A stretch of 64,000 nt of DNA from Polaribacter butkevichii (GCF_038024105.1 NZ_CP150661.1:868001-932000), one strand, 5' to 3'. Positions 6,392 through 14,982 are shown, numbered from the stretch's first letter. Program-made: numbers and translations. Notes: generated from the sequence alone by a model not told the origin.

Positions 6392-8299
6392 TTGAAAAAA
6401 CACTTATTTTTATTTTTAACAAGTATATTTATACTCAGATGCTCTTCACCTTCTGAACAAGAATTTTCTTTAAATGAGAAAGAATTTAAACTTTGGAAAA
6501 CAACACAAGATAGTTTATTCTCCAAACAAAGTATTCCTTATAGAGATTATAAAAGAAAAATAATTAAGAATACTCAAAAAATAATCAATGCTCAAGAATG
6601 GGTTCCAAAGTGTACGAATATTGGGAAATATTCATTTTTTATAAAAAAAAATAAGGTTTTTTACAAAAACAAGAACTCTAAAGAGAAATATAAATTATTT
6701 ACAATTTTAGATTCTGTTAATTTCGGACCAATAAGTATTTTAGAAAAAAATCATAGCAATTATCTGATTCTTAAAAGCTCTCAATTTTCTAACGATGATT
6801 ACTTAGTTCAAATTTGGGATATAGATAAGAAGAAATTGATTAAAAAAATTAATGCTTTAAATTTCCCTAAAATCCAATCAACTAGAAATAATTTATTTTA
6901 TACTCAGTATGAAAATCAGTATGAGGTAAAATATTTATTTAGATATAATTTTTCTACTGGTCAAGTTTATAAAGTTAAAAATTATAAAGGTCAATTTTCT
7001 GTATTATCAAAAAATAAAATATGTAATTTTTCATCTAAAGAATATTTTTTAATTGATGATAATACTTCGGTTATTAAAAATAAAAGCATAGAACTTTTTG
7101 GTGAAAAAAATATTAGACCAATAGCAGTGTCAGATATGAAAATCTATGGTTTTAAAGAATTAAAAAATAAAATAAAAATTTTTGAACTATTATTATCTGA
7201 TAGAAATTTTAAATTTAAAGAAGTATTTACGATAAATGAAAAAATAACAATAAGAGAAGCTTTCTTAAAAAATGAAAATTTATTACTTTCTATCATTAAA
7301 AAAGGAGTAAATTATTTGTATAAAGTAGATTTAAAAAATAATAATGATTTTAAAGTTTTAAACTTACCAAAATATGGAACTATCGATTTAATTGACAAAG
7401 ACTTAATTAACATTACTATTAAATTTTCTTCATTTACAATTCCTCAAATAATATATAATTTTAATACTAATGAACAAAATCTAAAAATTACTAATAAAAC
7501 CTTAATTAACAGTGAACAATATGAAGTTAAACAAAAATGGGTTATAAACAAAAAGGATAGTATTCCTCTTTTATTATTTCATAAGAAAAACGTAAAACTA
7601 GATAGTAGTTCCCCTTTAATACTTTATGGTTATGGTGGGTTTAAAATTAGCTCCACTCCTTATTACAACCCATTTATTCAATATTTTATTGATAATGGAG
7701 GTATTTATGCAATAGCTGGTGTTAAAGGAGGTGGTGAAATGGGTAAAGAATGGCATATTAAAGGTAAAGGTTTATCTAAAAAAGAAAGTTTTAATGATTT
7801 TAAAAGAACATTAGACTATTTAATAATTAATAAATATTCTAAACCTTCAAAAATTGCAATTCTCGGATATTCAATTGGAGGATTATTAATTAATTATTCT
7901 GTAATTAATTATTCAGATAAATTTAATACTGCTATTTCTATAAATAGTATATCTGATGTAACAAATCTTCATAAATATTTAAAAAGAGGATATTCTACAG
8001 AATATGGGAATAGTAATCAGTTTGAAACTTTTAATTATCAAAAAGAATACTCTCCTTTAATTAATGCAAAAAAGATTGAGTCTAATTTCTTAATTGTATC
8101 AGGTGATAAAGATGACAGAGTATCACCTTTACATTCATATAAATTTGTTAAAGAGTTACAAAATAAAGGGTCTAAAAATGTATATTTTTACAATATGAAA
8201 AATATCGGTCACGGCTCTCAGAATGTTAAACAATACTATGAAACTCAGTCAGAGATTTACTCATTTATTTTGTATCATTTAAAAATGAACATCAACTAA
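6392..8299 (+). CDS. Prolyl-oligopeptidase-family (S9) lipoprotein
   Basis: The product is 635 residues read from a TTG start, chosen because the signal peptide (KKHLFLFLTSIFILRC) begins at once; Cys 17 is the likely lipidation site. The N-terminal 370 residues are a poorly conserved propeller-like region. The C-terminal part is an S9 catalytic domain with GYGGF, then Ser494 in GYSIGG, Asp575 in DKDDRVSP and His607 in GHGSQ. S9A enzymes cut short peptides after Pro. It lies between a double-glycine peptide with a penta-Pro tail and the C39 exporter, so processing of that peptide or its degradation outside the cytoplasm is a reasonable guess, not shown. Confidence 0.85.
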   Translation: MKKHLFLFLTSIFILRCSSPSEQEFSLNEKEFKLWKTTQDSLFSKQSIPYRDYKRKIIKNTQKIINAQEWVPKCTNIGKYSFFIKKNKVFYKNKNSKEKYKLFTILDSVNFGPISILEKNHSNYLILKSSQFSNDDYLVQIWDIDKKKLIKKINALNFPKIQSTRNNLFYTQYENQYEVKYLFRYNFSTGQVYKVKNYKGQFSVLSKNKICNFSSKEYFLIDDNTSVIKNKSIELFGEKNIRPIAVSDMKIYGFKELKNKIKIFELLLSDRNFKFKEVFTINEKITIREAFLKNENLLLSIIKKGVNYLYKVDLKNNNDFKVLNLPKYGTIDLIDKDLINITIKFSSFTIPQIIYNFNTNEQNLKITNKTLINSEQYEVKQKWVINKKDSIPLLLFHKKNVKLDSSSPLILYGYGGFKISSTPYYNPFIQYFIDNGGIYAIAGVKGGGEMGKEWHIKGKGLSKKESFNDFKRTLDYLIINKYSKPSKIAILGYSIGGLLINYSVINYSDKFNTAISINSISDVTNLHKYLKRGYSTEYGNSNQFETFNYQKEYSPLINAKKIESNFLIVSGDKDDRVSPLHSYKFVKELQNKGSKNVYFYNMKNIGHGSQNVKQYYETQSEIYSFILYHLKMNIN

Positions 8300-8321
8300 T
8301 TATTCTTTAAAATATTTTTCC

Positions 8322-8338
8322 CTGCAAAAAATTTGCAG
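8322..8338. other. Small inverted repeat upstream of the C39 exporter
   Basis: CTGCAAA (8322-8328) and TTTGCAG (8332-8338) form a perfect 7-bp inverted repeat 37 bases upstream of the exporter ATG. Too short a T-run follows for a confident terminator. Operator or RNA hairpin are both possible. Confidence 0.35.
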
Positions 8339-8374
8339 TAAACAAACCTTTCTTTGCCATATTAAATTCTTAAA

Positions 8375-10540
8375 ATGGCAAAAATCACCATAAAACAACA
8401 CGATATTACAGATTGCGGAGCAACTTGTTTGGCTTCCATTTCAGCACATTACAATTTGCAACTTCCCATTGCACGTATTCGCCAATATGCGGGTACAGAT
8501 AAAAAAGGCACTAATGTATTAGGTCTTATAGAAGCCGCAGAAAATTTATGCTTTGAAGCTAAAGGTGTACGTGGTGAATTAGATAGTTTGTTTAAAATAC
8601 CCAAACCTGTTATTGCACATATTATCGTAAAAGAACAGTTACATCACTATGTAGTTATATACGAAGTAACCAAAGAATATATAAAAATTATGGATCCAGC
8701 AGATGGAAAAATCCATAAAAAAACACACGAAGACTTTTTAAAAGAATGGACAGGTGTTTTGGTTTTACTATTGCCAAAAGAAGAATTTACACCAACAAAT
8801 GAAAAAGTATCTGTTTTAAAGCGTTTTTGGTTTTTATTAAAGCCACATAAATTTGTTTTATTACAAGCTTTAATTGGTGCAATTATTTATACTTTATTCG
8901 GATTTTCTACCTCAATTTATATACAAAAGATAACAGATTATGTCTTAGTAGGTGGCAATACAAAACTGCTAAACCTGTTAAGCATTATAATGCTTTTATT
9001 ATTGATTTTACGTATTGTAATAGGTGTATTTAAAGATGTTTTTTTAATTAAAAGCGGACAACAAATAGATGCTCGTTTAATTTTAGGCTATTACAAACAT
9101 TTACTAAAATTACCACAACAATTTTTTGACACGATGCGTGTTGGAGAAATTATTTCTCGTATTAATGACGCTGTTAAAATTAGAGCCTTTATTAATGATG
9201 TATCTTTAAGTTTAACAGTAAATATTCTTATTCTGTTTTTCTCTTTTGGTATTATGTTTATGTATTACTGGAAATTGGCTTTAATTATGTTATTGGTCAT
9301 ACCCTTGTATTTGGTCGTTTATATAATTATAAATAAATTCAACAAAAAAACAGAGCGAAAAATAATGGAGCGTTCAGCAGAATTAGAAAGTCAGTTAGTA
9401 GAGTCTTTAAATTCGGTAAGTACTATAAAACGTTTTGGTTTAGAAAATTTTGCAAATATCAAAACAGAAACACGTTTTATAAATTTGTTACACATTGGTT
9501 ATAAATCTGCTTTAAATTCAGTTTTTTCAGGTACTTCTACCACTTTTATTGCTCAGTTATTTACCATTATTTTATTATGGAGTGGTTCTTATTTTGTTAT
9601 TGAAAGAGAAATTACACCTGGGGAATTGTTATCTTTTTATGCAATTATCGGTTATTTTATGAATCCTGTAGCGAGTTTAATTGGCGCAAACAAACAAATA
9701 CAAAATGCGTTAATTGCAGCAGACCGTTTGTTTGAAATTATGGATTTAGAACGAGAAGAAAGCACAGAAAAAGTAGTATTGAAAAAAGAGAAGATTGACG
9801 ACATCGAATTTAGAAACGTAGCTTTTAGATATGGGACAAGAGTACAAGTTTTTACAGACTTTAATTTAAAAATTAAAAAAGGAAATATAACTGCAATTGT
9901 TGGCGAAAGTGGTTCAGGAAAATCTACTTTAATCTCTTTGTTACAAAATTTATATCCAATACAAAAAGGGGGTATTACTATTGGGGATTTAGATTTAAAA
10001 TATATTCAGCACGAAAGTTTGCGAGAATTAGTAAGTGTTGTCCCTCAAAAGATAGATTTATTTGCAGGAAATGTAATTGACAATATTGCTGTTGGAGATT
10101 TTGCGCCAAATATGGAATTGATTATAGAGATTTGCAAATCAATTGGCATTTTAGAATTTATTGAAAGTTTACCAAACGGTTTTAACACTTATTTAGGAGA
10201 AAATGGCGCAACACTTTCTGGCGGGCAAAAACAACGAATCGCTATCGCAAGAGCTTTATATAAAAAACCCGAAGTCTTGGTTTTAGATGAGGCAACATCA
10301 TCTTTAGATTCTACTTCAGAAAATTATATTCAAAAAGCGGTAGAAAGATTACGTCAAGACAATAAAACGATTATCATTATCGCTCATAGATTAAGTACCG
10401 TGATTAATGCAGATGAAATTGTAGTATTAGAAAATGGAGAAGTTTTAGAACAAGGAAATCATAAAGAATTATACTCCAAAAAAGAGCATTATTATAATCT
10501 TTGGCAACAACAAATGCCAAATCTAAATAGTCAAATATAA
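8375..10540 (+). CDS. C39 peptidase-containing ABC exporter for double-glycine peptides
   Basis: The 721-residue protein has the full order: N-terminal C39 peptidase (Gln8, catalytic Cys14 in DCGATC, a His in HHYVVIY and Asp in MDPADG), six membrane helices (about 155-430), and an ABC ATPase with Walker A GESGSGKST (about 510-518), signature LSGGQKQR (614-621) and Walker B VLVLDEATSSLD (about 633-644). These proteins cut the leader after GG and export the peptide. The substrate is very probably the peptide at 6137-6331. All key residues are present, so unlike its HlyD partner (4534-5694) this gene looks intact. Confidence 0.96.
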   Translation: MAKITIKQHDITDCGATCLASISAHYNLQLPIARIRQYAGTDKKGTNVLGLIEAAENLCFEAKGVRGELDSLFKIPKPVIAHIIVKEQLHHYVVIYEVTKEYIKIMDPADGKIHKKTHEDFLKEWTGVLVLLLPKEEFTPTNEKVSVLKRFWFLLKPHKFVLLQALIGAIIYTLFGFSTSIYIQKITDYVLVGGNTKLLNLLSIIMLLLLILRIVIGVFKDVFLIKSGQQIDARLILGYYKHLLKLPQQFFDTMRVGEIISRINDAVKIRAFINDVSLSLTVNILILFFSFGIMFMYYWKLALIMLLVIPLYLVVYIIINKFNKKTERKIMERSAELESQLVESLNSVSTIKRFGLENFANIKTETRFINLLHIGYKSALNSVFSGTSTTFIAQLFTIILLWSGSYFVIEREITPGELLSFYAIIGYFMNPVASLIGANKQIQNALIAADRLFEIMDLEREESTEKVVLKKEKIDDIEFRNVAFRYGTRVQVFTDFNLKIKKGNITAIVGESGSGKSTLISLLQNLYPIQKGGITIGDLDLKYIQHESLRELVSVVPQKIDLFAGNVIDNIAVGDFAPNMELIIEICKSIGILEFIESLPNGFNTYLGENGATLSGGQKQRIAIARALYKKPEVLVLDEATSSLDSTSENYIQKAVERLRQDNKTIIIIAHRLSTVINADEIVVLENGEVLEQGNHKELYSKKEHYYNLWQQQMPNLNSQI

Positions 10541-10566
10541 AATTTAGGAACTATAAAATCAGCACA

Positions 10567-10596
10567 TTGGCAAACTTTTAAAAAAAAGCTTGCCAA
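10567..10596 (+). terminator. Possible hairpin terminator after the exporter gene
   Basis: TTGGCAAACTT (10567-10577) is inverted at AAGCTTGCCAA (10586-10596) with an A-rich loop. No clear T-run follows, so termination is only possible. It marks the end of the peptide cluster before cassette element B. Confidence 0.4.
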
Positions 10597-10650
10597 AGAG
10601 CTTAAACTTAGGAACAAATAATTAAAATTTAGATAATTAACGAATGACAA

Positions 10651-10794
10651 TAGCCTGCGTACAACACCGTATAAAATTAATTGCTAGTTCTAGCTTACTT
10701 ACGAAAGTCCTCGCGGACTTTCTATCTGTGATTTATTTGCTAAATTTAGTGCTTAAAACACGCAACTAATCTTATACAACAACGTTGTAAACAA
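10651..10794 (+). repeat. Cassette-type palindromic element B
   Basis: The most complete copy. The left end ACAACACCGTATAAAATTA (from 10661) and right end TAATCTTATACAACAACGTTGT (to about 10790) form an imperfect outer palindrome. Inside lies a perfect hairpin GAAAGTCC-TCGC-GGACTTTC preceded by GCTTACTTAC. It lies between the exporter gene and the TPR peptidase gene with the same orientation as elements A and C. Confidence 0.8.
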
Positions 10795-10796
10795 TT

Positions 10797-11840
10797 ATGA
10801 CAAAAATTCTGCTTCAAATAATATTTCTAATTGTATTTTGTATTTCAGGCTATTCACAAAAGTCTGAAATGAGTAATGCTTTTAAAAATAAAGAATTTGA
10901 AAAAGTTATTAAATTAGGAAAACAAATAGTTGAATCTGAACCAAATGATTTTGATGGACTTTTAGGAATTGGAAAAGCATATAATATTTTAAATGAATTT
11001 AAGAATGCTATTCCGTATTTAGAAAAGGCAGTTAATTGTTCCGAAAATGATTGGCAATTTGCTTGGTCGAATATTGAGTTAATGGAATCTAATTTTGCCA
11101 TTGGAAATATAGAAAAAGCTAAAGAATTCTATAAAAAATCGTTAGAATATAAAGGAACGAAAAACTCAAATAAGAAGTTAAAAGGTTTAGCTTTATTGTT
11201 TGGATTTGACAAAGTTTACGAAAATTGGAAAACATTAGAAACTGATAATATTACTTTTCATTTTCAAAATGGAACATCAATCATTGACAAAGAAAATTAC
11301 ATTAAAGAAAGAGAAAATGCTTTTCTAAATATTAATATTCTTTTCTCTTCATATTTACCTAAAAAAATTGATTTTTTTGTTTGGAAATCAAACGAGGAAG
11401 CCGTTAAAACTTTAAACAAATCTTTAGGTTTTACAAATCCAAAATATTGTATTTCTCATAATAGAGATAACCAAACTAAAGGACACGAAATAGCTCACAA
11501 CATTTCCTTTTGGATAGAAAAAACAAACATCAGAAACAGATTAATTAATGAAGGAATTGGAGTTTATTTTGACCAAACAGGAACGGATAGGTTAAAAAAG
11601 GCTAAAAAAGTACTTGAAAATAAAAGAATAGATATTAAGGAACTTTGGATAAATGGAAATAATTATTCCGAAAAAATATTTTATCCTGTTGCTGGAGCAT
11701 TTGTAGAAAATCTAGTTTTGATTAATCAGAAAAAATTTATTGAATTATGCAAAAATCAAACTTACGAGAATGCTGAATTAATTTATGGCAAAGAATTGAA
11801 AGAAATAATATCTGAATTTAATAAAAAACTGAACAAATAA
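10797..11840 (+). CDS. Secreted TPR protein with HExxH metallopeptidase-like domain
   Basis: The 347-residue protein has a signal peptide (1-20, ending ISGYSQ), TPR-like helical repeats (about 25-130, GLLGIGKAYNILNEFKNAI), and a C-terminal domain with HEIAH (230-234) and a downstream NEG with Glu252. The two His and the Glu fit gluzincin zinc ligands (peptidase_MA-like group). It is a single gene bracketed by palindromic elements B and C, that is, a complete cassette. Substrate unknown. The gap from HExxH to Glu252 (18 residues) suits gluzincins. The ATG is 2 bases from the end of element B. Confidence 0.78.
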   Translation: MTKILLQIIFLIVFCISGYSQKSEMSNAFKNKEFEKVIKLGKQIVESEPNDFDGLLGIGKAYNILNEFKNAIPYLEKAVNCSENDWQFAWSNIELMESNFAIGNIEKAKEFYKKSLEYKGTKNSNKKLKGLALLFGFDKVYENWKTLETDNITFHFQNGTSIIDKENYIKERENAFLNINILFSSYLPKKIDFFVWKSNEEAVKTLNKSLGFTNPKYCISHNRDNQTKGHEIAHNISFWIEKTNIRNRLINEGIGVYFDQTGTDRLKKAKKVLENKRIDIKELWINGNNYSEKIFYPVAGAFVENLVLINQKKFIELCKNQTYENAELIYGKELKEIISEFNKKLNK

Positions 11841-11958
11841 CTGTTTACAACAACGTGTATAATTAATGGCTAGTTCTCGCCTACTTACGAAAATCCTTAC
11901 AGATTTTCTAATCGGTTTTTATTTGCTAAATTAGTTGCTTAAACCACGGGTAACCATT
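11841..11958 (+). repeat. Cassette-type palindromic element C (right end truncated)
   Basis: It starts with TTTACAACAACGTGTATAATT directly at the stop codon of the TPR peptidase gene and contains CTACTTACGAAAATCC and AGATTTTCTAATCGG. It then runs to TTGCTTAAACCACG but lacks the terminal TATACAACAACGTTGT of A and B. About 30 bases of the right arm have been replaced by sequence leading into the next gene. Confidence 0.75.
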
Positions 11959-11964
11959 AAAAAA

Positions 11965-12654
11965 ATGAACAGAACCTTAATCATATTATTTCTTTTAATT
12001 TACAACTTCTCGTTTGGACAAAAACCGAATGTAACAAGTAAACAATTATCTCAACAGGAAATTGATGCTATTTTTACAGAGCGTATTAAAAAACAATTAA
12101 AAATAGAGCATTCAATTTACAGAGTATACGAGTATACTGACAAAATTGGAAAATACTTTATGGTAATGACTCAAAATAAAATTGAGTGCCAACAACGCGA
12201 AAAATGTTTTAATTCTATAAAAGTTTTTTGTTATTTATTTAAAAATAACAATTATAAAATTCAATGGAAAATAAACGATTTCATTGTTCCAAATTCAAAC
12301 GAATATTCCATTTCTCATTGGACGAAATATTTTAGTATAAATGACTATGACAAAGATGGTATTGCAGACCCAATAATCATTTATGGAACTTTCGGAATGA
12401 ACGATACAGGAGATGGAAGAATAAAAATAATAATATATTACAAGAACAATAAAGTAGCCATAAGACATCAGAATGGGGTACTTGATGGAGAAAGACACAC
12501 GCAAGTAGATAAAGAATTTTACCAATTACCAATTGATATTCAAACAAATGTAAAAACAATCATTAAAAACATACATATAAATGGTCACGGAATTTTTCCA
12601 TACAACTGGGAAAAGGCTATGAAAAACAAAGAATTGGAAATTGATGATAATTAA
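11965..12654 (+). CDS. Secreted protein of unknown function, EF-hand-like DYDKDGIAD motif
   Basis: The ATG at 11965 is chosen because a signal peptide (MNRTLIILFLLIYNFSFGQ) starts there. An in-frame codon at 11935 lies inside palindromic element C. The mature protein has about 210 residues and contains NDYDKDGIADPIIIYG, a calcium-loop-like FG-GAP type segment, and a C-terminal NGHGIFPYNWEKAM. It vaguely resembles the Riemerella-type M949_RS01915 family, but I cannot confirm that. It is the last single gene of the 10651-12682 cassette stretch. Confidence 0.65.
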   Translation: MNRTLIILFLLIYNFSFGQKPNVTSKQLSQQEIDAIFTERIKKQLKIEHSIYRVYEYTDKIGKYFMVMTQNKIECQQREKCFNSIKVFCYLFKNNNYKIQWKINDFIVPNSNEYSISHWTKYFSINDYDKDGIADPIIIYGTFGMNDTGDGRIKIIIYYKNNKVAIRHQNGVLDGERHTQVDKEFYQLPIDIQTNVKTIIKNIHINGHGIFPYNWEKAMKNKELEIDDN

Positions 12655-12655
12655 A

Positions 12656-12682
12656 AACAATCATAAACACGGTGTATCTTTT
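12656..12682 (+). repeat. Remnant left end of a cassette element (D)
   Basis: ATCATAAACACGGTGTATCTTTTA directly after the stop codon matches the left ends of elements A-C (ACACCGTGTA type), but the hairpin core and right arm are missing. It marks the junction of the cassette stretch with the core gene ttcA. Confidence 0.5.
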
Positions 12683-12733
12683 ACTCCTTCTGCCCTCAAT
12701 CCTAAAATAAAATATTGAAACGCAAAAAACTCA

Positions 12734-12764
12734 TTGAATAACAATGATTTTAGTACTATTTTTG
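12734..12764 (+). promoter_or_regulatory. Bacteroidota-type promoter of ttcA
   Basis: TTG at 12734-12736 and TATTTTTG at 12757-12764 match the -33 TTG and -7 TAnnTTTG elements with a 20-base spacer. The expected transcription start is within a few bases of the ATG at 12770, so the mRNA may be nearly leaderless. Confidence 0.7.
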
Positions 12765-12769
12765 CGCCC

Positions 12770-13567
12770 ATGGAAAACCAAAAACAAGTAACTAAAAAAT
12801 TACAGCGTGGCGTTGCAGAAGCTATTCAGCAATTTACAATGATTGCCGAGGGAGATAAAATTATGGTTTGTCTTTCTGGCGGAAAAGACAGTTATGCCAT
12901 GTTAAACATGTTATTGTATTTCCAAAAGGTAGCGCCTATTTCTTTTGAAATTGTTGCGGTAAATTTAGATCAAAAACAACCTGGTTTTCCGGTAGAAGTA
13001 CTCCCCACCTATTTACAGAATTTAGGTGTAGCTTATAAAATTATAGAAAAGAATACCTATAAAATTGTCATGGACAAAACGCCAGAAGGTAAAACAACCT
13101 GTAGTTTATGTTCTCGTTTGCGTAGAGGAACTTTATATGAAGCCGCTAAAGATTTAGGTTGTAATAAACTGGCTTTAGGTCACCATAGAAATGATATTAT
13201 AGAAACCTTTTTCTTAAACTTTTTCTTTGCGGGGAAAATGGAAACCATGCCGCCTAAGTTTAAAAACGATGCAGGAGATTTAATTGTACTAAGACCTTTG
13301 GCTTTTTGTAAAGAAAGTGATATTGAAGCGTATGCCGACTTTATGGACTTCCCTATTATACCTTGTAACTTGTGTGGTTCTCAAGAAAACTTACAACGTA
13401 AAAAGGTAAAACAAATGATTACTGATTGGGAAACCGAATTCCCAAATAGAAATGCCATTATGATGAATGCTTTACAAAACGTATTTCCTTCTCACCTTTT
13501 AGATCAAAAATTGTATGATTTTGAGAATTTAGAATCTAAAATACCCGAAACTTCTTTGTTAGAATAA
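12770..13567 (+). CDS. ttcA: tRNA 2-thiocytidine(32) synthetase
   Basis: The 265-residue protein starts [11 protein letters not shown] longer frame to 12734 would overlap the -33 and -7 boxes. It has the PP-loop SGGKDS (36-41), CSLC (Cys111, Cys114) and a CNLC further on, which supply the ligands for the 4Fe-4S cluster, plus [15 protein letters not shown]. TtcA activates C32 of certain tRNAs with ATP and inserts sulfur, in the cytoplasm. It stands alone with its own promoter and is the first core gene after the accessory block. Confidence 0.93.
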   Translation: MENQKQVTKKLQRGVAEAIQQFTMIAEGDKIMVCLSGGKDSYAMLNMLLYFQKVAPISFEIVAVNLDQKQPGFPVEVLPTYLQNLGVAYKIIEKNTYKIVMDKTPEGKTTCSLCSRLRRGTLYEAAKDLGCNKLALGHHRNDIIETFFLNFFFAGKMETMPPKFKNDAGDLIVLRPLAFCKESDIEAYADFMDFPIIPCNLCGSQENLQRKKVKQMITDWETEFPNRNAIMMNALQNVFPSHLLDQKLYDFENLESKIPETSLLE

Positions 13568-13670
13568 CTTAAAAAAAGCAGCAACACGCTAACTTTCAAC
13601 AAGTAATCATTTTTTACAGTTTAGCTCAAATTATAATTTTAAGTTAAAATAATAAAAATGTTTTTCTATT

Positions 13671-13689
13671 ACTAACCGATTGTTTAGTT
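13671..13689. promoter_or_regulatory. TetR operator 1, overlapping the tetR promoter
   Basis: ACTAACCGATTGTTTAGTT (13671-13689) is an imperfect palindrome around GATT and matches the perfect one at 14292-14311. It overlaps a -7 box TAGTTTTG (13684-13691) upstream of the TetR gene, so the regulator should repress itself. Confidence 0.8.
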
Positions 13690-13709
13690 TTGTGGTGTAG
13701 TTAAAAATA

Positions 13710-14273
13710 ATGGCAAGAAAAAAAGAATATAACGAAAGCGAAGTAGTAGAAAAAGCAATGAAGCTTTTTTGGAGAAAAGGTTATGAAACCACTTCTATGC
13801 AAATGCTAGAAAAAGAAATGGGGATTAACAAATTTTCTATTTACGCTAGTTTTGGCAATAAGCACGGTCTTTTTCTTGAAAGTTTAAAATGCTACAAAAG
13901 CAAAGTAAGTGTAATTTTAGAGAAATTTAAAAATGCATCCAACGGAGTTGAAGACATTAAACAGTTTTTCTATGACTCTGTAAACGAAAACTTTAAAGAA
14001 GATAACCAAAAAGGCTGCTTTGTAACCAATACCTATAATGAATTTTCTGAAAGCGAAGATTTATTGATCAAACAAGAAATGAATGCTTTTATGAATAACT
14101 TAAAAACATTGTTTATTGAAAAATTAAAAATGGACGGAACAAGAAACGCCGACACCATACAAAAACAAGCCAATTTTTTACTCTTGGCAAAACATGGTTT
14201 GGCTGCTGCAGCTAGAGTAAATACAAAACAAGAAATTGAAGATTATATAGAAATGACTTTTAAAAACATATAA
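13710..14273 (+). CDS. TetR/AcrR-family repressor of the adjacent redox operon
   Basis: The 187-residue protein has an N-terminal TetR HTH (residues 8-56: AMKLFWRKGYETTSMQML then FSIYASFGNKHGLF) and an all-helical ligand domain with a KGCFVTNTYNEF segment common in the YcdC/NemR-like branch. One palindromic operator lies in its own promoter and another between it and the downstream operon (14348-17344), so control of that operon is very likely. The ligand is unknown. Partner genes (CMD, DsbA, peroxiredoxin) point to an electrophile or oxidant, which is inference. Confidence 0.92.
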   Translation: MARKKEYNESEVVEKAMKLFWRKGYETTSMQMLEKEMGINKFSIYASFGNKHGLFLESLKCYKSKVSVILEKFKNASNGVEDIKQFFYDSVNENFKEDNQKGCFVTNTYNEFSESEDLLIKQEMNAFMNNLKTLFIEKLKMDGTRNADTIQKQANFLLLAKHGLAAAARVNTKQEIEDYIEMTFKNI

Positions 14274-14291
14274 ACATTTTTTTTACTCGAT

Positions 14292-14311
14292 AACTAAACG
14301 ATTGTTTAGTT
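14292..14311. promoter_or_regulatory. TetR operator 2, upstream of the CMD-EthD-DsbA operon
   Basis: AACTAAAC-GATT-GTTTAGTT is a perfect 8+4+8 palindrome 37 bases upstream of the first operon gene. It matches operator 1 at 13671-13689 including the GATT spacer. Confidence 0.88.
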
Positions 14312-14347
14312 AAAATTAACATAAATAATAAATTAAAAATAGAAATT

Positions 14348-14899
14348 ATGACTACATTAAAAATTAACAACATAGAAACAGCACCAGAAGAAAGCAAAGC
14401 ATTATTAGAAGGTTCTCAAAAAGCATACGGAATGATTCCTGGTTTACATGGTGTTTTATCTACATCTCCTCAGGCTTTTGAAGCATACCAAACATTACAC
14501 GATTTATTTACAAAAACAGCTTTTAATGCAGACGAATTAACGGTAGTTTGGCAAACAATAAACGTAGAACACGCTTGTCATTATTGTGTACCTGCACACA
14601 CAGGAATTGCAAAAATGATGAAAGTAGATGATGCTATTATAGAAGCATTACGTAACGAAACTCCTTTAGAAAGTGCAAAATTAGAAGCTTTACGTACCTT
14701 TACATTAATCATTACACGTAACAGAGGTCATGTATCTCAAGAAGATTTAAATACATTTTATGCTGCTGGTTATACAGAAAGAAGTGTTTTAGATATCATC
14801 TTAGGATTATCTCAAAAAGTAATTAGTAATTACACAAATCATATTGCAAATACGCCAGTAGATGCAGCTTTTCAACCATTTGCTTGGGAGAAAAAATAA
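14348..14899 (+). CDS. AhpD-like carboxymuconolactone decarboxylase family protein
   Basis: The 183-residue protein has the CMD/AhpD core with HACHYCVPAH (Cys77, Cys80, His84), the redox-active CxxC plus His of alkylhydroperoxidase-D-like proteins. The name decarboxylase is historical; a thiol peroxidase or reductase role in the cytoplasm fits better here. It is the first gene behind the TetR operator and is followed by a strong hairpin and then EthD, DsbA-like, peroxiredoxin-like and haloacid dehalogenase genes, all in one direction. Confidence 0.88.
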   Translation: MTTLKINNIETAPEESKALLEGSQKAYGMIPGLHGVLSTSPQAFEAYQTLHDLFTKTAFNADELTVVWQTINVEHACHYCVPAHTGIAKMMKVDDAIIEALRNETPLESAKLEALRTFTLIITRNRGHVSQEDLNTFYAAGYTERSVLDIILGLSQKVISNYTNHIANTPVDAAFQPFAWEKK

Positions 14900-14918
14900 T
14901 TCATAAAATAACATTATT

Positions 14919-14960
14919 ATAACTACAAATCTTCCGAATAAAACGGAGATTTGTAGTTAT
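14919..14960 (+). other. Strong intra-operon hairpin
   Basis: ATAACTACAAATCT (14919-14932) and CCG (14934-14936) pair with CGG (14944-14946) and AGATTTGTAGTTAT (14947-14960), a 17-bp stem with one bulge. No T-run follows directly, so it is more likely an mRNA processing or stability element, or a leaky terminator setting the level of the first gene above the rest. Confidence 0.8.
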
Positions 14961-14982
14961 TCATATTAAAAAAAATCTCATT

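Noticed and set aside
2825..12682. Classical class 1-type integron
   Set aside because: No integrase gene, attI site or canonical GTTRRRY/RYYYAAC core boxes were found; only the layout is alike.
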